From assembly GCA_037951105.1 (NCBI GenBank), contig JBAMJV010003104.1, forward strand, positions 62,001 through 126,000: DNA of 64,000 bases, given 5' to 3'. This document shows positions 12,301-26,400 of this stretch, in pieces. Numbering within the stretch: position 1 is the first letter of the stretch; every line of letters starts with the position of its first letter. The notes below the pieces were generated by a model. It saw nothing but the letters and a program-made list of their open reading frames with translations. It did no database searches and was not told where the DNA came from. The translations under genes were made by a program, and so were the position numbers. The DNA comes from Echinarachnius parma. Its lineage: Eukaryota; Echinodermata; Echinoidea; Clypeasteroida; Echinarachniidae.

Positions 12301-15300
12301 AATGTAACAAAAGATAGACCACTTACACCAATGGAACCAACTGCCTTGTCTAAGCAAAACATTATCATCTGAACAACATTTCTGGCAATATAACACAGTC
12401 ACTTAATTCACAGACATACATTTACATGTAAAAAACAAACATAAACAAGTGAAACAAATACAACTCATTGCACCTTCTGCTTTTTTGGTTAGTTGCAAAG
12501 CGTAAGGATTCATGGACTGTGGAACCAAGGAGGTGAGGGTGGGGGCGGGGCGAGGAGGGGTGGGGGCGGGGCGAGGAGGGGAGGGGGGGGCGGGGGAGAG
12601 CAGGGAGGCTGGAGGGCCTCCAACCCTGCCCCTCCACCTTTTTAGGCAAATACAAATAACTAGAAAGCCATTATTCTCCTTTAATCTTATAAATAGTCGG
12701 TATCTCCACTCTCCGCAGCCCCTGTATTGCACACCATGTTTGAATCCCTACATCCTCATTGAAACAATTGCATGTATATGCTTCAAATCATGGGCCTATA
12801 GAGACTGAAATCAACCAATGCCCCAGGATTCATGTCCTTCAGCAAGGTCCTTCCACATGCTCTCCACAATCATGCTCTCTACCCTATATATAGTTATATA
12901 ATTGATACTCGGTCTGGTGTTTATTATCCTGTAGCACATTGATGGAGCAGCTCATTCTATAATGCTCCCGTGGGAGTTGAGATAATGCACAAGATGAACG
13001 TGAGGGTTAACCGCTGCTGACCAAGGATAATAATAATAGTAATAACGCCCCTCTGAATAGTGCACCTACATGTTGATACATACATTTTGCACTCAATACA
13101 GGCTTAGCTGGCGCTTTATAAATGCTATGTAAATGGTGATATTGATCTGGATGACACATACTTGCTTAATTCCTCCATCTCACATTCTCTGTCATTGAGT
13201 GACGGTTCGTGCTCCATCTCATCAAACATAGGCCTATATTGACATAAAATTGACAATAACAATAGCTATAAAGATGACGATGACGACGGCGACAACGACG
13301 ATGATGCAATGATGGTGATAACGATGTGTGAAGATGCAATGACAACAATGACAATGACCATGACATTGACAAACGACAATGAAAACAATTACAATGACAA
13401 GGACGATGACGACAATGCAAAACGTGTCACTCTTTAAAAAATAATAATCAAATTTGTAATATCTAAAATAACTTATAATTATTGAACGCATCACGTCACA
13501 TGCATATTTTCACATGCATATTTTCACACCCATTGCCATTATTTTGGCACACAATCATGCACACAAAACGCATTGGCCCAAATGCTCTCTAATTAGCAAA
13601 CTTGGATAGTAGAAAGATTACACACATGCGGTCCTACCTTTTGTACCAAGTGCAGTTCTTTCACCTCAGAGTCTTCTATTAAAGGGGACCACCAGGCAAA
13701 GAACAACACATAATTACAGGTTTTGGTACCATTTTGTGATATCAAATAGATAAATATACAGTCAAACCTGTCTTAGTGGCCACCTGTCTATAGCAGCCAA
13801 CCTGTCTATAGTCGCCATCAAAAGTTATCCCCTGCAAGGAAAAACAGTGCTATTGAACCTGTCTATAGTGGCCACCTGTCTACAATGGCCACTATTCTTG
13901 ACTCCCTTGGGTGGCCACTATAGACAGGTTTGACTGTATACCCAACATTTTGCAAAGGGTTGTGTAAATTCATAAACAAAGCAATAAATTACCATCACTT
14001 ACGGAACCACTATTATTTCCTGGTACCGTACGGGCCAAACATTTGCGAGTGCGCAAATGCTATTTATGCGTACGTTTGGAGACAAAAGAATCCCGGACGA
14101 TTCGTTCACTCTGAACAAAGTAGTCTTCGTCCATGAAGACCCATGAATGCATGTTTAAGAAAGGTGATGCATTTTCCAATTATATATATTTTTTCTGGAA
14201 ACATATTTTTGTGAATTTGTTGATGGAATGGACTACTAAAGATGTTACCTTTCATTTATAAGAATATTACTTTTGGGTGACCTGGTACCCTTTAACAACA
14301 GGAGTCAAATTACAAGTATTATCAATAAAAAATTACTCAATTCTATAATGAGAAAGCAAACACAAAGCAAGGGAGACAACTTTCACCACCAGAGTAATTT
14401 TTTTGGGGAAAATGTATGTCCGTCGGACATCCCTTATCACCATCCGGCAAAGTTTGCCTGTATCCTAGGGCTAAACCATCTACCCCCCCCCCCCCTTAAT
14501 GCAGTCCATATACTGTATGCGCCATATATTTCGTGAATCAGGACTTTATGGCAATTTCGCGAGTGGTTAAATTTGCGTTAAAACTGTAAAAGCCCAGTCC
14601 AATACTGACGATTTTCACGGCGAATCACAACGATTTGACGTTCGTCGAGAAAATCGCTTAGGTCGTGTTGCATTGTATTACATCGTATCGGTTCTTCCCC
14701 AAAACCATGGGCGTAGATCTGTCATTGATACCCATTCAACTGGGGGATGATCTATTCATTCATCCCCTCTGATGAATAGGTATTACGTAAGTCGCTACGC
14801 CCATGCCCAAAAACGTGGCTAAATCGAGTCGATTCATTCTAGTAAATCGTTGCGAGTCGTTGCGAGACCCCATGAAAATCGTCCGTATGGGACTGGGCCT
14901 TTACCTGTATGCAGTTTAGGCAGCTGTGTATGTGTATGACTGTTTTGAGAGAGATGCTAGTGCAGTAAATGCATGCAATACACAAACGTTTGCATTTGGT
15001 GTCAATATTTAAGCGTGTTGTTAATTTTGAGATTCACAAGTGATTTGCAAAATTTATGAAAATAAAACCCTCATGAAATACATATAGCTTATACAGTATA
15101 GAAACACTAATAGAGAACATAAAACGTACCCGTCTTCCATCTCGCCCATCTCGATCTCCTCTTTGGTCAAGCTAGGTGTCTTTCGGCAACACGTAACGCA
15201 GATAAACATGAGCAAACTAAATTATTAAATTCTACCACGATAAAACATACACAAAGCTTATTAGTGTACTACACCTTCTACCGCTCAAAAGAAGAAAGTT

Positions 15301-18300
15301 AAAAATTTTAAAATGGAGAAATTCGACATACCCATATTCAGTCTCCCCCATCTCGATCTCCTCTTTGGTCGAGCTAGGCGTCTTTCCGCAGCACGTGACG
15401 CAAATGAACATGAGCAGACCGCAATCGTTGACGCAGAAGCAGCAGACGTCGGTGATGATGAGGAACGCGGCGAAGATGACGAGGACGGTGATGACGATGA
15501 CGATGGTAGCATTCTCATTGTACAGGCCGAGGAATCCCCGGTTCTTTGGCCGTGCTATTAAGTATAGGAATAATTGAAAACTTCATTCTATGAATGATGA
15601 ACGATGAAGATTCTAACAAATACAAAATGGAGAGAATATAATGAAATCATATTCATCCCCCCAACCCCCCAATGTAATATTTATGATGACAACAATGCTT
15701 GCATTCTCATTGTAAAGGCCACATAATCAATCATAGTCAAGAATTGAAAAAAAACATATTTTCTGTTTAGTAACATTGTCCAAATCCTCAAAATCCAATT
15801 GGAAAACTAGCAGTTCTCTCATACCTTGTTTTGTTCGTATTGGCAAAACAACATGGTACAGGTTTCTTTTTTTTCAAATTTCCCTTTCATTACAAAGATA
15901 TGAACGATTGAAGTTTTCAGATAATAAAATATCCGTTGGAGTTTTGAAACCGTGTACAAAGTGAGTGCTGTGAGTTAGTGAATATCACTTAGCATTTTTG
16001 CTCGTTACTCGGCCATATAACGTCCATTTGACTTGAAATTTTCACACAATAGCCTGTGGACATAATAGATAACAACAATATACATTATATCAACCAATCA
16101 TCACTTTTTGCACATGTCAACAAAGTTAATAGATCCCTTTAATATACAACCTTACACTTAACAATTAAATATCCGTTGAAGCACCAAATCAATCTGGCTT
16201 TCCTAGCTGTCTCCACATTTACAAACATTTGTTTTAAATTATGTCTTGCACTTTTGTACCAATGTAATTTGTACATTTTGTTATTGCATTTACTCTGTTT
16301 TCTTATCATGAATATGAAATCACAATCAAATTCATGATCAAATGCTACACAACATGGGTGCGTGTCTGAGCATGTTACAAAATATACCAATTGTACCTCA
16401 CTATCTGACTAATGGTTATTACTATTTGCAAAGTTACAAAAAAAAAATACAAACTCACTATCTGGCGTCGTCAGAAAGTTAAAGGTTCCCGCCGTTTCGA
16501 CGTTGATCTTCGCGGGTTCCCCTTTCCCTAGACTGTTTTCGGCACGCAGCTCTATGTGGTAATACCTGCCTCGGTTTAATCCGTAGATCTCGTGATGTCG
16601 ATCCGTGGAGTCTGCTTTCTCTTCGACGAACCGAGGCCCAAGAGACTGCGTATCTCTGAACTCGATCTTTGGAAATAAGAGAGTGGGATAATTTGCTGAT
16701 TAATACAGAAATAAACAACTTAGCTGATTAACAAATCTTATCAACCAACCCTCAAAGAGAGAGAGAGTGTTTATTAGAAAGTTCTTTGTTGGAATATAAT
16801 TACACACCCCTGTTAAAGTGATCCAGTAACTTTATAAATTAAATATTTTCCAAAAGAAAACAAATTGAGACTTCACATTGTTGTGGGGGGTGGGGCTATT
16901 TTTTTTTTTTTTTTTGGGGGGGGGGAACAACATTCTAAAATTCATGTTGTTACTTGCCTGAATGGCCAAGAAGAAAACAAGTTTTTGGTGATAATACTAT
17001 GTATCCCCATTTGATGACACACGCGGTACCCCGGGGTACCGTTGTACCCCGGGGTACCGCGTGTAGCGCCATCTTGTGTCCACTCGAATCATAACCGTAT
17101 TGCGTTGTGCATGCAGTGCAGCGTGCGCAAGTATGCACGCTATACCCCGGTACAGCCCTAAAAAATAAATAAATAATTAAACAAAATGGCGGATATTCGT
17201 TTGGTACCCCAGGGTACCATTTATGTCATCATTTACAAAATATATCCAGAAATACTCAATTTTTTTGTCTGTTAATATCTGACGATGTATCTCGTAATGT
17301 CAATGGGGAAACAAAATTGAATAACTCATGATATTACTTGCCTGGATGGCTAAGATGAAATTTTTTTGTGGATGATATAGTGTGTTTTCCCATAATTAAA
17401 GGGATAGTTGAGTATTGGTCAAACTTAACTTTAGGGCAATTCCACGGTAATGGAAGGACATTCAGACGCAATTTTTGAAATTTAATCAAATAATTCCAGG
17501 ATCCTGCTTATGATTCATCATTGTAAATAACATTTTTTGAGACTCTTGGTGGGACACCTTTGATTTCCTATTTGTTTTGTGTTTTTGTTACATTACGTTT
17601 ATTAGATATGGACACTAATGAGGCCGGTAACGGAAGGACGGCAAAATGGACATGGATTTTCAAGTTCTTTAGTTATGATCCAATCTCTATGAAGTTTCAA
17701 ATGCTATCATGTTATATTGGCTCATAGTCCATTCCCTAATGTTCAAAGAGTATTACAACATTTATTTGAAAATAATATGTCTATTGGTATATTAATTACA
17801 AGAAGTAAATTGCTTCACTGTTCGGTAACGGAAGGACAGTAACGGAAGGACAGAGTTTTTGATTCATTAAAAATATACTTTAGAGCTCTCAAAAAACTGA
17901 AATGTTGATGTGAACATATATTGTGATATCCAATCATCTAATTTGGTACCTTAAAACAGAAAAATAATAGAAAGGAATGCAAAAAATGAAGAAAATCTAG
18001 AAAAATTTGTGTTCATGTGTATGGGTTCATGTATTGTGTCTGTTTCTCCTATCAGGAGACGCCCAATATTTTTTTTTATCATGTAAACTGAAAGATATCA
18101 TTATGTGATCATGATTTACATGTATGATAAAATAATACAGAAAAAATAAACAAGATCAGAACAAATCCTCATTTGATTTTTCCACTTTTGGCTCATTTGG
18201 CGTGGAATTGCCCTTTAGTAACCAAAACCTGCACCATTAACGGTACAAACTAATAGTTATAACTCCACCATGCTCGAAAAGTATACACAATTACACTAAC

Positions 18301-21300
18301 GACTAAGTAAAACCCCTGTTATCATTTTTTTAAAAGAGCCGTTACAACTCAAGAGGGCGCTTTCTAAAAAACTCATTGGTATTAGCCATTTTTCATACAA
18401 AATTGTGCATTTGATGTTTTGTTAAAATAATGATTCAATAGAGATATCATCAACAACTTTTTAAAAACCTATTTAGATTTTTTTCAAAGTAGTCTATAAG
18501 CATTTTTTATAATTTTTCTAAAAAGTCAAAATGTCCCCTGGCGGAGAACTTTTGAATAAAAATACGTTTATGGATATTTCAGCGGTTTCTGAACCGATTT
18601 TGATCAAATAAAGTTTATTCTGTGATTAAAATTGTATGTTCATTCAAATTTGACAGTCAGTTTTTCATTATCTCACAAAAAAAAATTTGTTGTGCCCTCT
18701 TTACCAAAACTCAAATATCCCATTAATTTGTATTCATAATTTGATTTGCATGCAGTATACTTTTGTTTTACATAATTTATAGCCTGTTATATCAATGTAT
18801 TTACTTTGTTCCACATGAATTTGAATTATAACCAGTTTTTACTTTATACATGACTATGTAATTCAACCTTCGGTTGCGAATACGTAATTTTCAATAAAAC
18901 CTTCATTCAATTCAATGATATCAAATACAAATATTTTTCCGAAATATTTTAGTCTTTTACCTGTGAATAATATCTGATGATGTAACTCTCAATGTCAATT
19001 CAATTAAATAAAATACAAACATTTTTCCGAAATATTTTAATCTTTTACCTGTGAATATCTGATGATGTACCTCTCAATGTCAATTCAATTAAATTAAATA
19101 CAAACATTTTTCAGAAATATTTTAATCTTTTACCTGTGAATATCTGATGATGTACCTCTCAATGTCAATTCCTCCATCATCGATTGGAGCCTCCCACTTT
19201 AGGTCATAACGGTCCTCGAAATCTGATATGGGCCTCGATATGATGCTGGGTGGGTCAGGTCTCTCTGCAAGACAAAATGGTTGAAAACAGATAATAACTA
19301 GATGCAGCGCACTCAGCGAGTGCATGTACCTCCGCCAACACTCAAATTTGTACGACTGGTCGGTGCGGAGATACATACATGAACCAAGTTTGGTGAGAAT
19401 CCGTCAATCGGTTCTTGAGATCACAAGCTATTTTTGCATTTATAATGAGCCCTGCGACCTTCGACCTCATGACCCCAAAATGTACTGGGTTCTATTCTAG
19501 ATGAACACGAAGCTTCTACAAAAAATTGGTTGAGATATCTGTAAAATTGTGCGCAGGAAACTGGTGACGCACTGACAAACGTGATCCCCTGCAGAGAAAC
19601 ATGGAACCTGTCCATAGAGGTCAAATTTAGTGGACACATTTTCTGTGTACCCATAATAGGTGGTCATTATGCAGGTCTGATTGTATCTTATTTATTATTT
19701 AAAATTAGAAATTATACATTGACCACACCACTGGCATATGCAGTACTGAAGCAAATTACCGTATTTGCAGGTGTATAAACCACACCCATGTATTAACCGC
19801 ACCCCCAACTTTGGGTGGTCATTTAAAGCCAAATAACAGTTTGGAAAAGTTACCCAAAACATCTATATTGCCCAAACTAATTTATCGTGCGCAAATTCAG
19901 AAAGGTCCTTTTTATCGGTCTCGGCCATCTAATCAGTGGTCTTGGGCAATGATCAATCTTGTTGATGACCCACCCCCCCCCCCCCCCCTTACACAACAAA
20001 ACTAGTAGTTTTCTGTTTGTGATGGACACTTCCCCAACCCCCAATTTTTTCTCTATCTCTGTCGACTCTGTGTATCAACCGCTTAACCCTTTATGTGTGT
20101 GTCTCGATCAGGGAAAAGAATGCAGAAAATTATATACACGTAAGTAAATAGGGCATGCAACTTACTCTCATCTTCTGTGTTGACAGTCCTGTTCTCAGTA
20201 AAGTCTCCTGTACCCAGTTCGTTTTTCGCTGCTACTCGAACCACATAGATACTCTGTGCACTCAACCCAGTCAGCAAAATATCAGTCTCTGAAAACACAG
20301 AAAAATATAAATTCATTATCTACTTTTTTTCTCTATAAAATGCAAATTGAACAATATCCCATCAGAGATTTGAAGGGGCTTCGGAAAGCTAATCAAATGT
20401 GACTGGCTATAGCATAACCCGGCACTTGTCGGTAAAAATCAAAATGTAGATTTTCACACCATTAGAAAGGCCTCATCACAAGCTTTCATTTGATGATTTG
20501 GTCTAACAAATTGGTAAATAATTGGCGAAGAAATGATTGTTTCAATTTTACAATCATAGGTCTCTTTACACACACTGTGTGAATTTAAAGTGCCCATTTC
20601 TTCAAAACATGAATAACCGACAAGTGCCGGGTTTTGCTATAGCGGGTCACAAATGGTTTACTGCAGCTCAAGTACCAAGGAAAGGAAAAAAAAATACACA
20701 AGAAAAGGAAAACAATTATGGGGTGAACAAGACCCCAGAAAACAAATGATAATCTAGAAAGGAGGTAAACATGCGCACAGCTTTAGAAGACCATTGATAG
20801 AGATGTTTCGAACAACTGAGTCGGGAAGACTGTTCCAGATCCGCAATGCGGAGTAATTGAAGCTCCTGCCCAAGAATTACGCATTGGCATCTGGGAGTGT
20901 AAGAGCATGTTCCAGCATAGATGTGCAAAGGCGGGTCACTCGCCGTCTTTCCATGGAGGGAGGGAGCACAGGGTAGGAATTAATTTTTTTCTAAGGGGGC
21001 TACTTTTCACCTGGCCTCAACAAATCAAGGGGGTTACTTTTGTAAATATTGTTTTTAAATTTTGGAGGCCCATCAAAACAAGCCGACGTACAAAGAAAAA
21101 CAATAACAATAATCTTAATTAGGGCCGAGTTATTACGGTTATTTGACTAACCGTTTAAACGTTGTCTCTGAACGGTTTAAACGTTTACAATAAAGAATTT
21201 GTGGTCGCCCCTTGAAGTTAGATTTAGGGGGCTATTTTGAGACTCACGCGGGCGAAATCTTGTTTACACAAAGTTTTCTTGGGCTAAAATGGCAGCATAT

Positions 21301-23381
21301 CTGAGTGGGGTCGTCACAATAGGTGAAATTCTCCCTCCGTAAGGCTGTGTTCAGATTTATAAAAATTAAAACCCAATGCTCGTGTAAATCAGTCATATCA
21401 ATTTACTCACGCTCTGCTGTTGTGGGTCTGTTCACACAAAGTTTTCTCGTGCTAAAAGGGCAGCATATCTGGTTGGCGTCATCGCAATAGTTGAAGCACT
21501 CCCTCTGTGTGGCTGTGTTCGCTGGTGGCAGCACTTCGCTACACAACTGCTGATCACTAACAGCTGGTCAAAAATATAACAAACACAATAATGAAATCAG
21601 ATATATAGAGAAACTGACCAGAATAATGTATAACATTAATGAACTAGATGGGTCTTCAACTGCGCGCAGTCGAAAATGATGCCTCCCCTATCACACGATT
21701 TTTTATATCCAGCCCAAATTAATATGCATTGAATTCATTCTGTAAACTCAATTTTGATAGTATTCCATCAACGGAATCTTAGGAAATATCACAATTACTA
21801 GCTATTTCTGTATACATGAATCCTGTGACCTTGACCCCAAAATTGTGTGGCTGCCTTGGCTCCCTAAGATACATTCAGCTAGTACCAAGTTTGATTAAAA
21901 TCTGACATTCAGTTCTTGAGTTTGTACAATTGCAAGCTATTTCAAACTATTATAATGAGTCCTGTGACCTTGACCTTTGACCCCCAAATTGTATGGCTAC
22001 ATCGGCTTGCTATGATCATGTACCAAGTTTGATTCAAATCTTACACACAGTTCTTGAGATTTTGCCATTACAAGTTTTTTTTTGCATATATAATGAGTCC
22101 TTTGACCTTGACCTATGACCTCATGAGACCAAAAATCTACACAGATCATTGTCACCCCAATATGAACACTCATACCAAGTTTGAAATTGATCCGCCTACT
22201 GGTTCTTGAGATATAGCGAGAACGAAAACAGGATGGACGGACGGACAACCAAAAAACATAATGCCTCCGGCCACTTCGTTGGGGGAGGCCTAAAAAGAGC
22301 CACAATAAGGATTTCCCTGGGAATTGTATGAAGTGAAACACATTTAGATCAAACAGTTTACAAATGTTCGACATTTACACTAACTTACAGTTAACCAGAA
22401 GTCAACATGTACTTGCAGGTCATCAAACCTTTACATTTCTTGCTATATAATAGAATTGTCAGAACATCAATTGGCTTGAAATCGTGAGTCCAGGAACCCA
22501 TGATTGGAAGATATGGGGCACATCCATGGGGGGAGGGGGGGGGGGGGGGGGGGTCAGACTCATACAAAAGCGTTACCCACTCGTGTCCATCAACCTCTGA
22601 AATGGACCCTAAATGACGTAACGCACCATCGTAAGTTTACGCCTCTAAACGGCATAATGCTGTGAAAAACCTACCTTAATGGCGCAAAATGCACCTGAAA
22701 AGGTACCCTTTTTTGTGATTTTGTTTTGACGAGTGCTGAAAACCACCCCTTTTTTAAGGAAAATGTTGGCGACACCTCATAGCGAAAAAAATGATACCCT
22801 TTCGACCCTTTTTTTGGATGCCGGTGCGTAGCCAGTCCTGTTGGAAGTGATCACCCAGGATCACATCACTCCACAAAGCAACCACACAACCTACCATTTT
22901 CATAATTCTTGGTGGTTACACCTTGTGTACCGCGGACATGAAAAGAAACGGCGTAGCCCAGAACCCGCAAACCACCATCATCAAGCGGAGGTCTGAAACG
23001 GATGCTCATTGTGGAAGAACTGACATCATATATTTCAAAAGCTACTGGCTGTGATGGTTTAGCTGTAAGAAAAAAGAGAATACGTTTTGATAGAATAGCA
23101 ATTAAGGAGGAAACAAGTTTCAAAATCAGAAAATGGGTCCTCACCACGTGAAGACATGGCAGCATGGATGGGTAAAAAAGAACTTTAATACACGTCTAGA
23201 ATCGTTTTTCTTCCTATTCACTGTTATTATTATTCAATTCAATTATCAAGGAGGGATTTAACAAACTCCTGTCCAATGCTGAGATATACCTTAGTGCTGT
23301 AACTGACCTTGATGATCGGATCGTTTGATCGGATCGGCAAAATTGTATCGATCTTCGAAATGATCGGGATCGGATGATCGG

Positions 23382-23436
<55 letters not shown>

Positions 23437-26400
23437 ATTCATGTGATTAATTTGGCGTAACCTTTCAGAAACGCATGGGACTAAGCTCAAAATCGGCGCG
23501 AATAATTTTGTAAAAGGAGAGGTAATCAGTTTTAAATGAAAGCATACCCATACAAGATTACCTTGGGCTTATTCATATGGATATATGTTGCTTTGGTATT
23601 CATTTATATTCCCAAAATATGTTTTTTGGGATCATTTTCCAAAGAAAAAAAAACGTTTTTTTTTTTTTTTTGCCGATCCGATCTTCCGATTTTTTCTGCA
23701 TGATCGGAAATCGGCAAAAACGGTCCGATCATGTATGATCGGATCGTGATCGGCATGCCGATCCGATGATCGGTTACAGCACTAATATACCTCCCTGCTG
23801 ATCTCATTGTAGAATTATTATTCATACCATTATATTATTTCCACCATCGAAACCAGCATAATCATCATCATCATCATCATTGTCACCATCCTCATCCTCA
23901 TGATGATGATCATGATGACGACGATGATGATGATGATGATGGTAATGAGGATCATCATCATCAACATCATCACCCTTATCTTCAACATCATTATTGTCAC
24001 CACAATCATCACCATCACCATCATATCGTGGTATATTAGTTTGGATATTCGTCTTTAAATACGATGGTCGTGGGTTCGATTCCCAACCGCGGCACGTGTG
24101 CCCTTCAGCAAGACACTTTATCCACATTTGCTGCTCTCAACCCAGGTGTAGTAAATGGGTACTTGGCAGGAATTTATCCCTTGAAATGGTTGTGCGCTTG
24201 AATAAGGCTGCTCGGCTAAAGCCAAGGGTAATATATGCTCTACGTATTATTATTATTATCATCATTATCATCATCATCTTCAAGACCATCATTACCATAA
24301 TCACCATAATGACCATCACCATCGTTATTATAGACGTCGTCGTCATCATCATTGCCATCATTGTCATCATCATCATAATCATTATCTTCATTATCATCGC
24401 CATCATTATCATCTTCATAATCGTCATCATAAATCAAACTGGAAACTCGAGTTGGAAACTTACAAGCTTTCACTAGCTCCTGCCGATAGTTGAGAAATCC
24501 CTCCCTGTTGCTGCCATTGCAAAAGTATGCACCAAAGTCATTAAGTGTAGGATTAATCTAGGAACAAATCCACATAAAGACAGTTAGCTTTAGTTAGTTA
24601 GTTAGTTAGTTGGTTAGTAATCATTTGATTTTGAAAACATATTAGATCAAATCAATATATTTTCATATTTTCGTATGAAAGTACAAAACTTGCAAGAAAA
24701 ATACAAGAATTTAATTTTGGAGAACAAACAATACACTTTAACAATATGCCATAATAACATTTTTAAAATGTATTTGTTCTAAAATTCAAGGCCTTCAAAC
24801 CTTGCAAAGAATTTTTTTAGACATTTATCTGGTAGAAAATTCACAACATAATTAATATCTTTGTGCATTAATTATCTTAGTTTTTAACTATACGAGTATC
24901 AGCTTAACCCCTTGAATATGTCATAATCGGAGGGGGCATTTTGCCCCCCTCCCTTCAGATCTCAGCCGCCAAATATGTGATCGCCATTAAAAAGCATTGT
25001 GCATAGCAGCAAAAAAAATACACGGGGGCGGCGGGCGAATTCGCCCCCAAATGCCCCTGAAAAAAAAGTAGCCCCGGAAAAAAAATAAATGGGGGGGGGG
25101 ATTTTCTGTTTGGATCGTGATCAAATGCTTATAAGATGATCACTTACAGCATTAGAGCTTAATAGTAGCACCTGAAATTCGAAAAAGAGCCCGGAAATTT
25201 GTAGCCCCCAAGATGATAAAAGTAGCCCCCGAAAGTTGGAAAAGTAGCCCCCGAAATAAAATTTTTGCTGGTGCATAGCTTACTGTTACAACCGATTTCC
25301 CCGTCGTCGAGCTAGGCAGGAACTGGACGTTACTAGTAGCATTCAGTCGTTGCGTGTTCTTGTACCAAGTGATCGTCGGATTGGGGTATCCCTGAAACGT
25401 GCATGTGAGATTCGTGGGATTGCCCTCCCACGAAACCACGCGGTCTGGCGTGACCGACTGGTCGATTAGCGGAATGTCTAGCGAGGAAAAACAAGATTGA
25501 AACATGTGTTAAAGCTACATATGTGACAAATGGCTAAATGTATTTTTAACCTTCAAAAGACACTTTTTTCACTAGGGAAACACTGTACTTTTTCTTTTTA
25601 AAATATTGATTATTATGTAGACTATTACAATGACATATGGTATATGATTGAGAAGTCTCAAATATCACTTTTGGAAATATCTTGTAAAGTTAATGGATTG
25701 CTTTTACCAATTAAAATAAGCACTACCGGAGAGCAATTCACTTAACCCATTCCCTACGAGATTATGAATTCCCCATAGACTTTGTACACAACCCACTTGG
25801 TTCCCGTGGTCAAGGGGTTAAAGGTGCACCTGTAAAGAGTCTAACTCCACAAAATTTACTCTGAGCTTCCACATTTCTCTTCTACCGTGTTGTTTAGCTT
25901 ATGGTAAGAGAAGAATAAAATAGGGTTAGATTTTTTTCAAATGCACCTTTGGTATGAAGATATCATTGATAATCATTCAGCTCAAGAGCGTCTACAGGCG
26001 GTCATAAACGTCATACTATAATTAGTTGTAAAAGCTGACGCAAATTTTCACTCTTTTTAACCAGGAAAGCAGCATTGTTTTTCAATGAAACTTTCACACA
26101 TCATTCAAACATATCTTACAATGATTTTGGTATACAGGGTGTTTATAAAAAAGCGGAACCCAACTTCCACCCGCAATATTTTATTACATATACATAATTA
26201 TATTTATTGCAATATGTCATATCAAAGGTTAATTCATACTATTTCGTTTGATACCAAATATGTGGTGACAACGTCATGCATGATTGAATAAAACTAATTA
26301 AAAAAAGGTTATGTAAAAAGTACTTTGAGCACAAGAGTAGAAAGTAATTGTTAAATGCAGTGTAAAGAATGAAACAGTAGACAAATTCAAGTGACATTTC

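Larger units (their letters stand above)
13234..15129. other. Intron 15 with simple repeats and MITEs
   Basis: 13260-13410 is a (GATGAC)n-like microsatellite. MITEs at 13759-13941 and 14587-14902 are listed separately. No phase-compatible coding exon; a 38-bp AG/GT-bounded segment was rejected. Confidence 0.

Noticed and set aside
13166-13494. His/Cys-rich and Ile/Val-rich ORFs
   Set aside because: Low-complexity frames over a GATGAC microsatellite, overlapping the real tail exon in another frame.
13638-13675. A 38-bp AG/GT-bounded segment with a good acceptor between exons 15 and 16
   Set aside because: It is open only in phase 1, but exon 15 ends in phase 2, where it gives an immediate stop. 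Skipping it gives a perfect join to exon 16.
15285-15561. Ser-rich and Asp-rich ORFs over the TM exon
   Set aside because: They are the wrong frames of exon 15; the correct frame is fixed by phase and by the NCAM-like TM segment.
23822-24476. Long ORFs rich in Met/Ile or Asp/His
   Set aside because: They are translations of ATC/ATG trinucleotide repeats and of a SINE.
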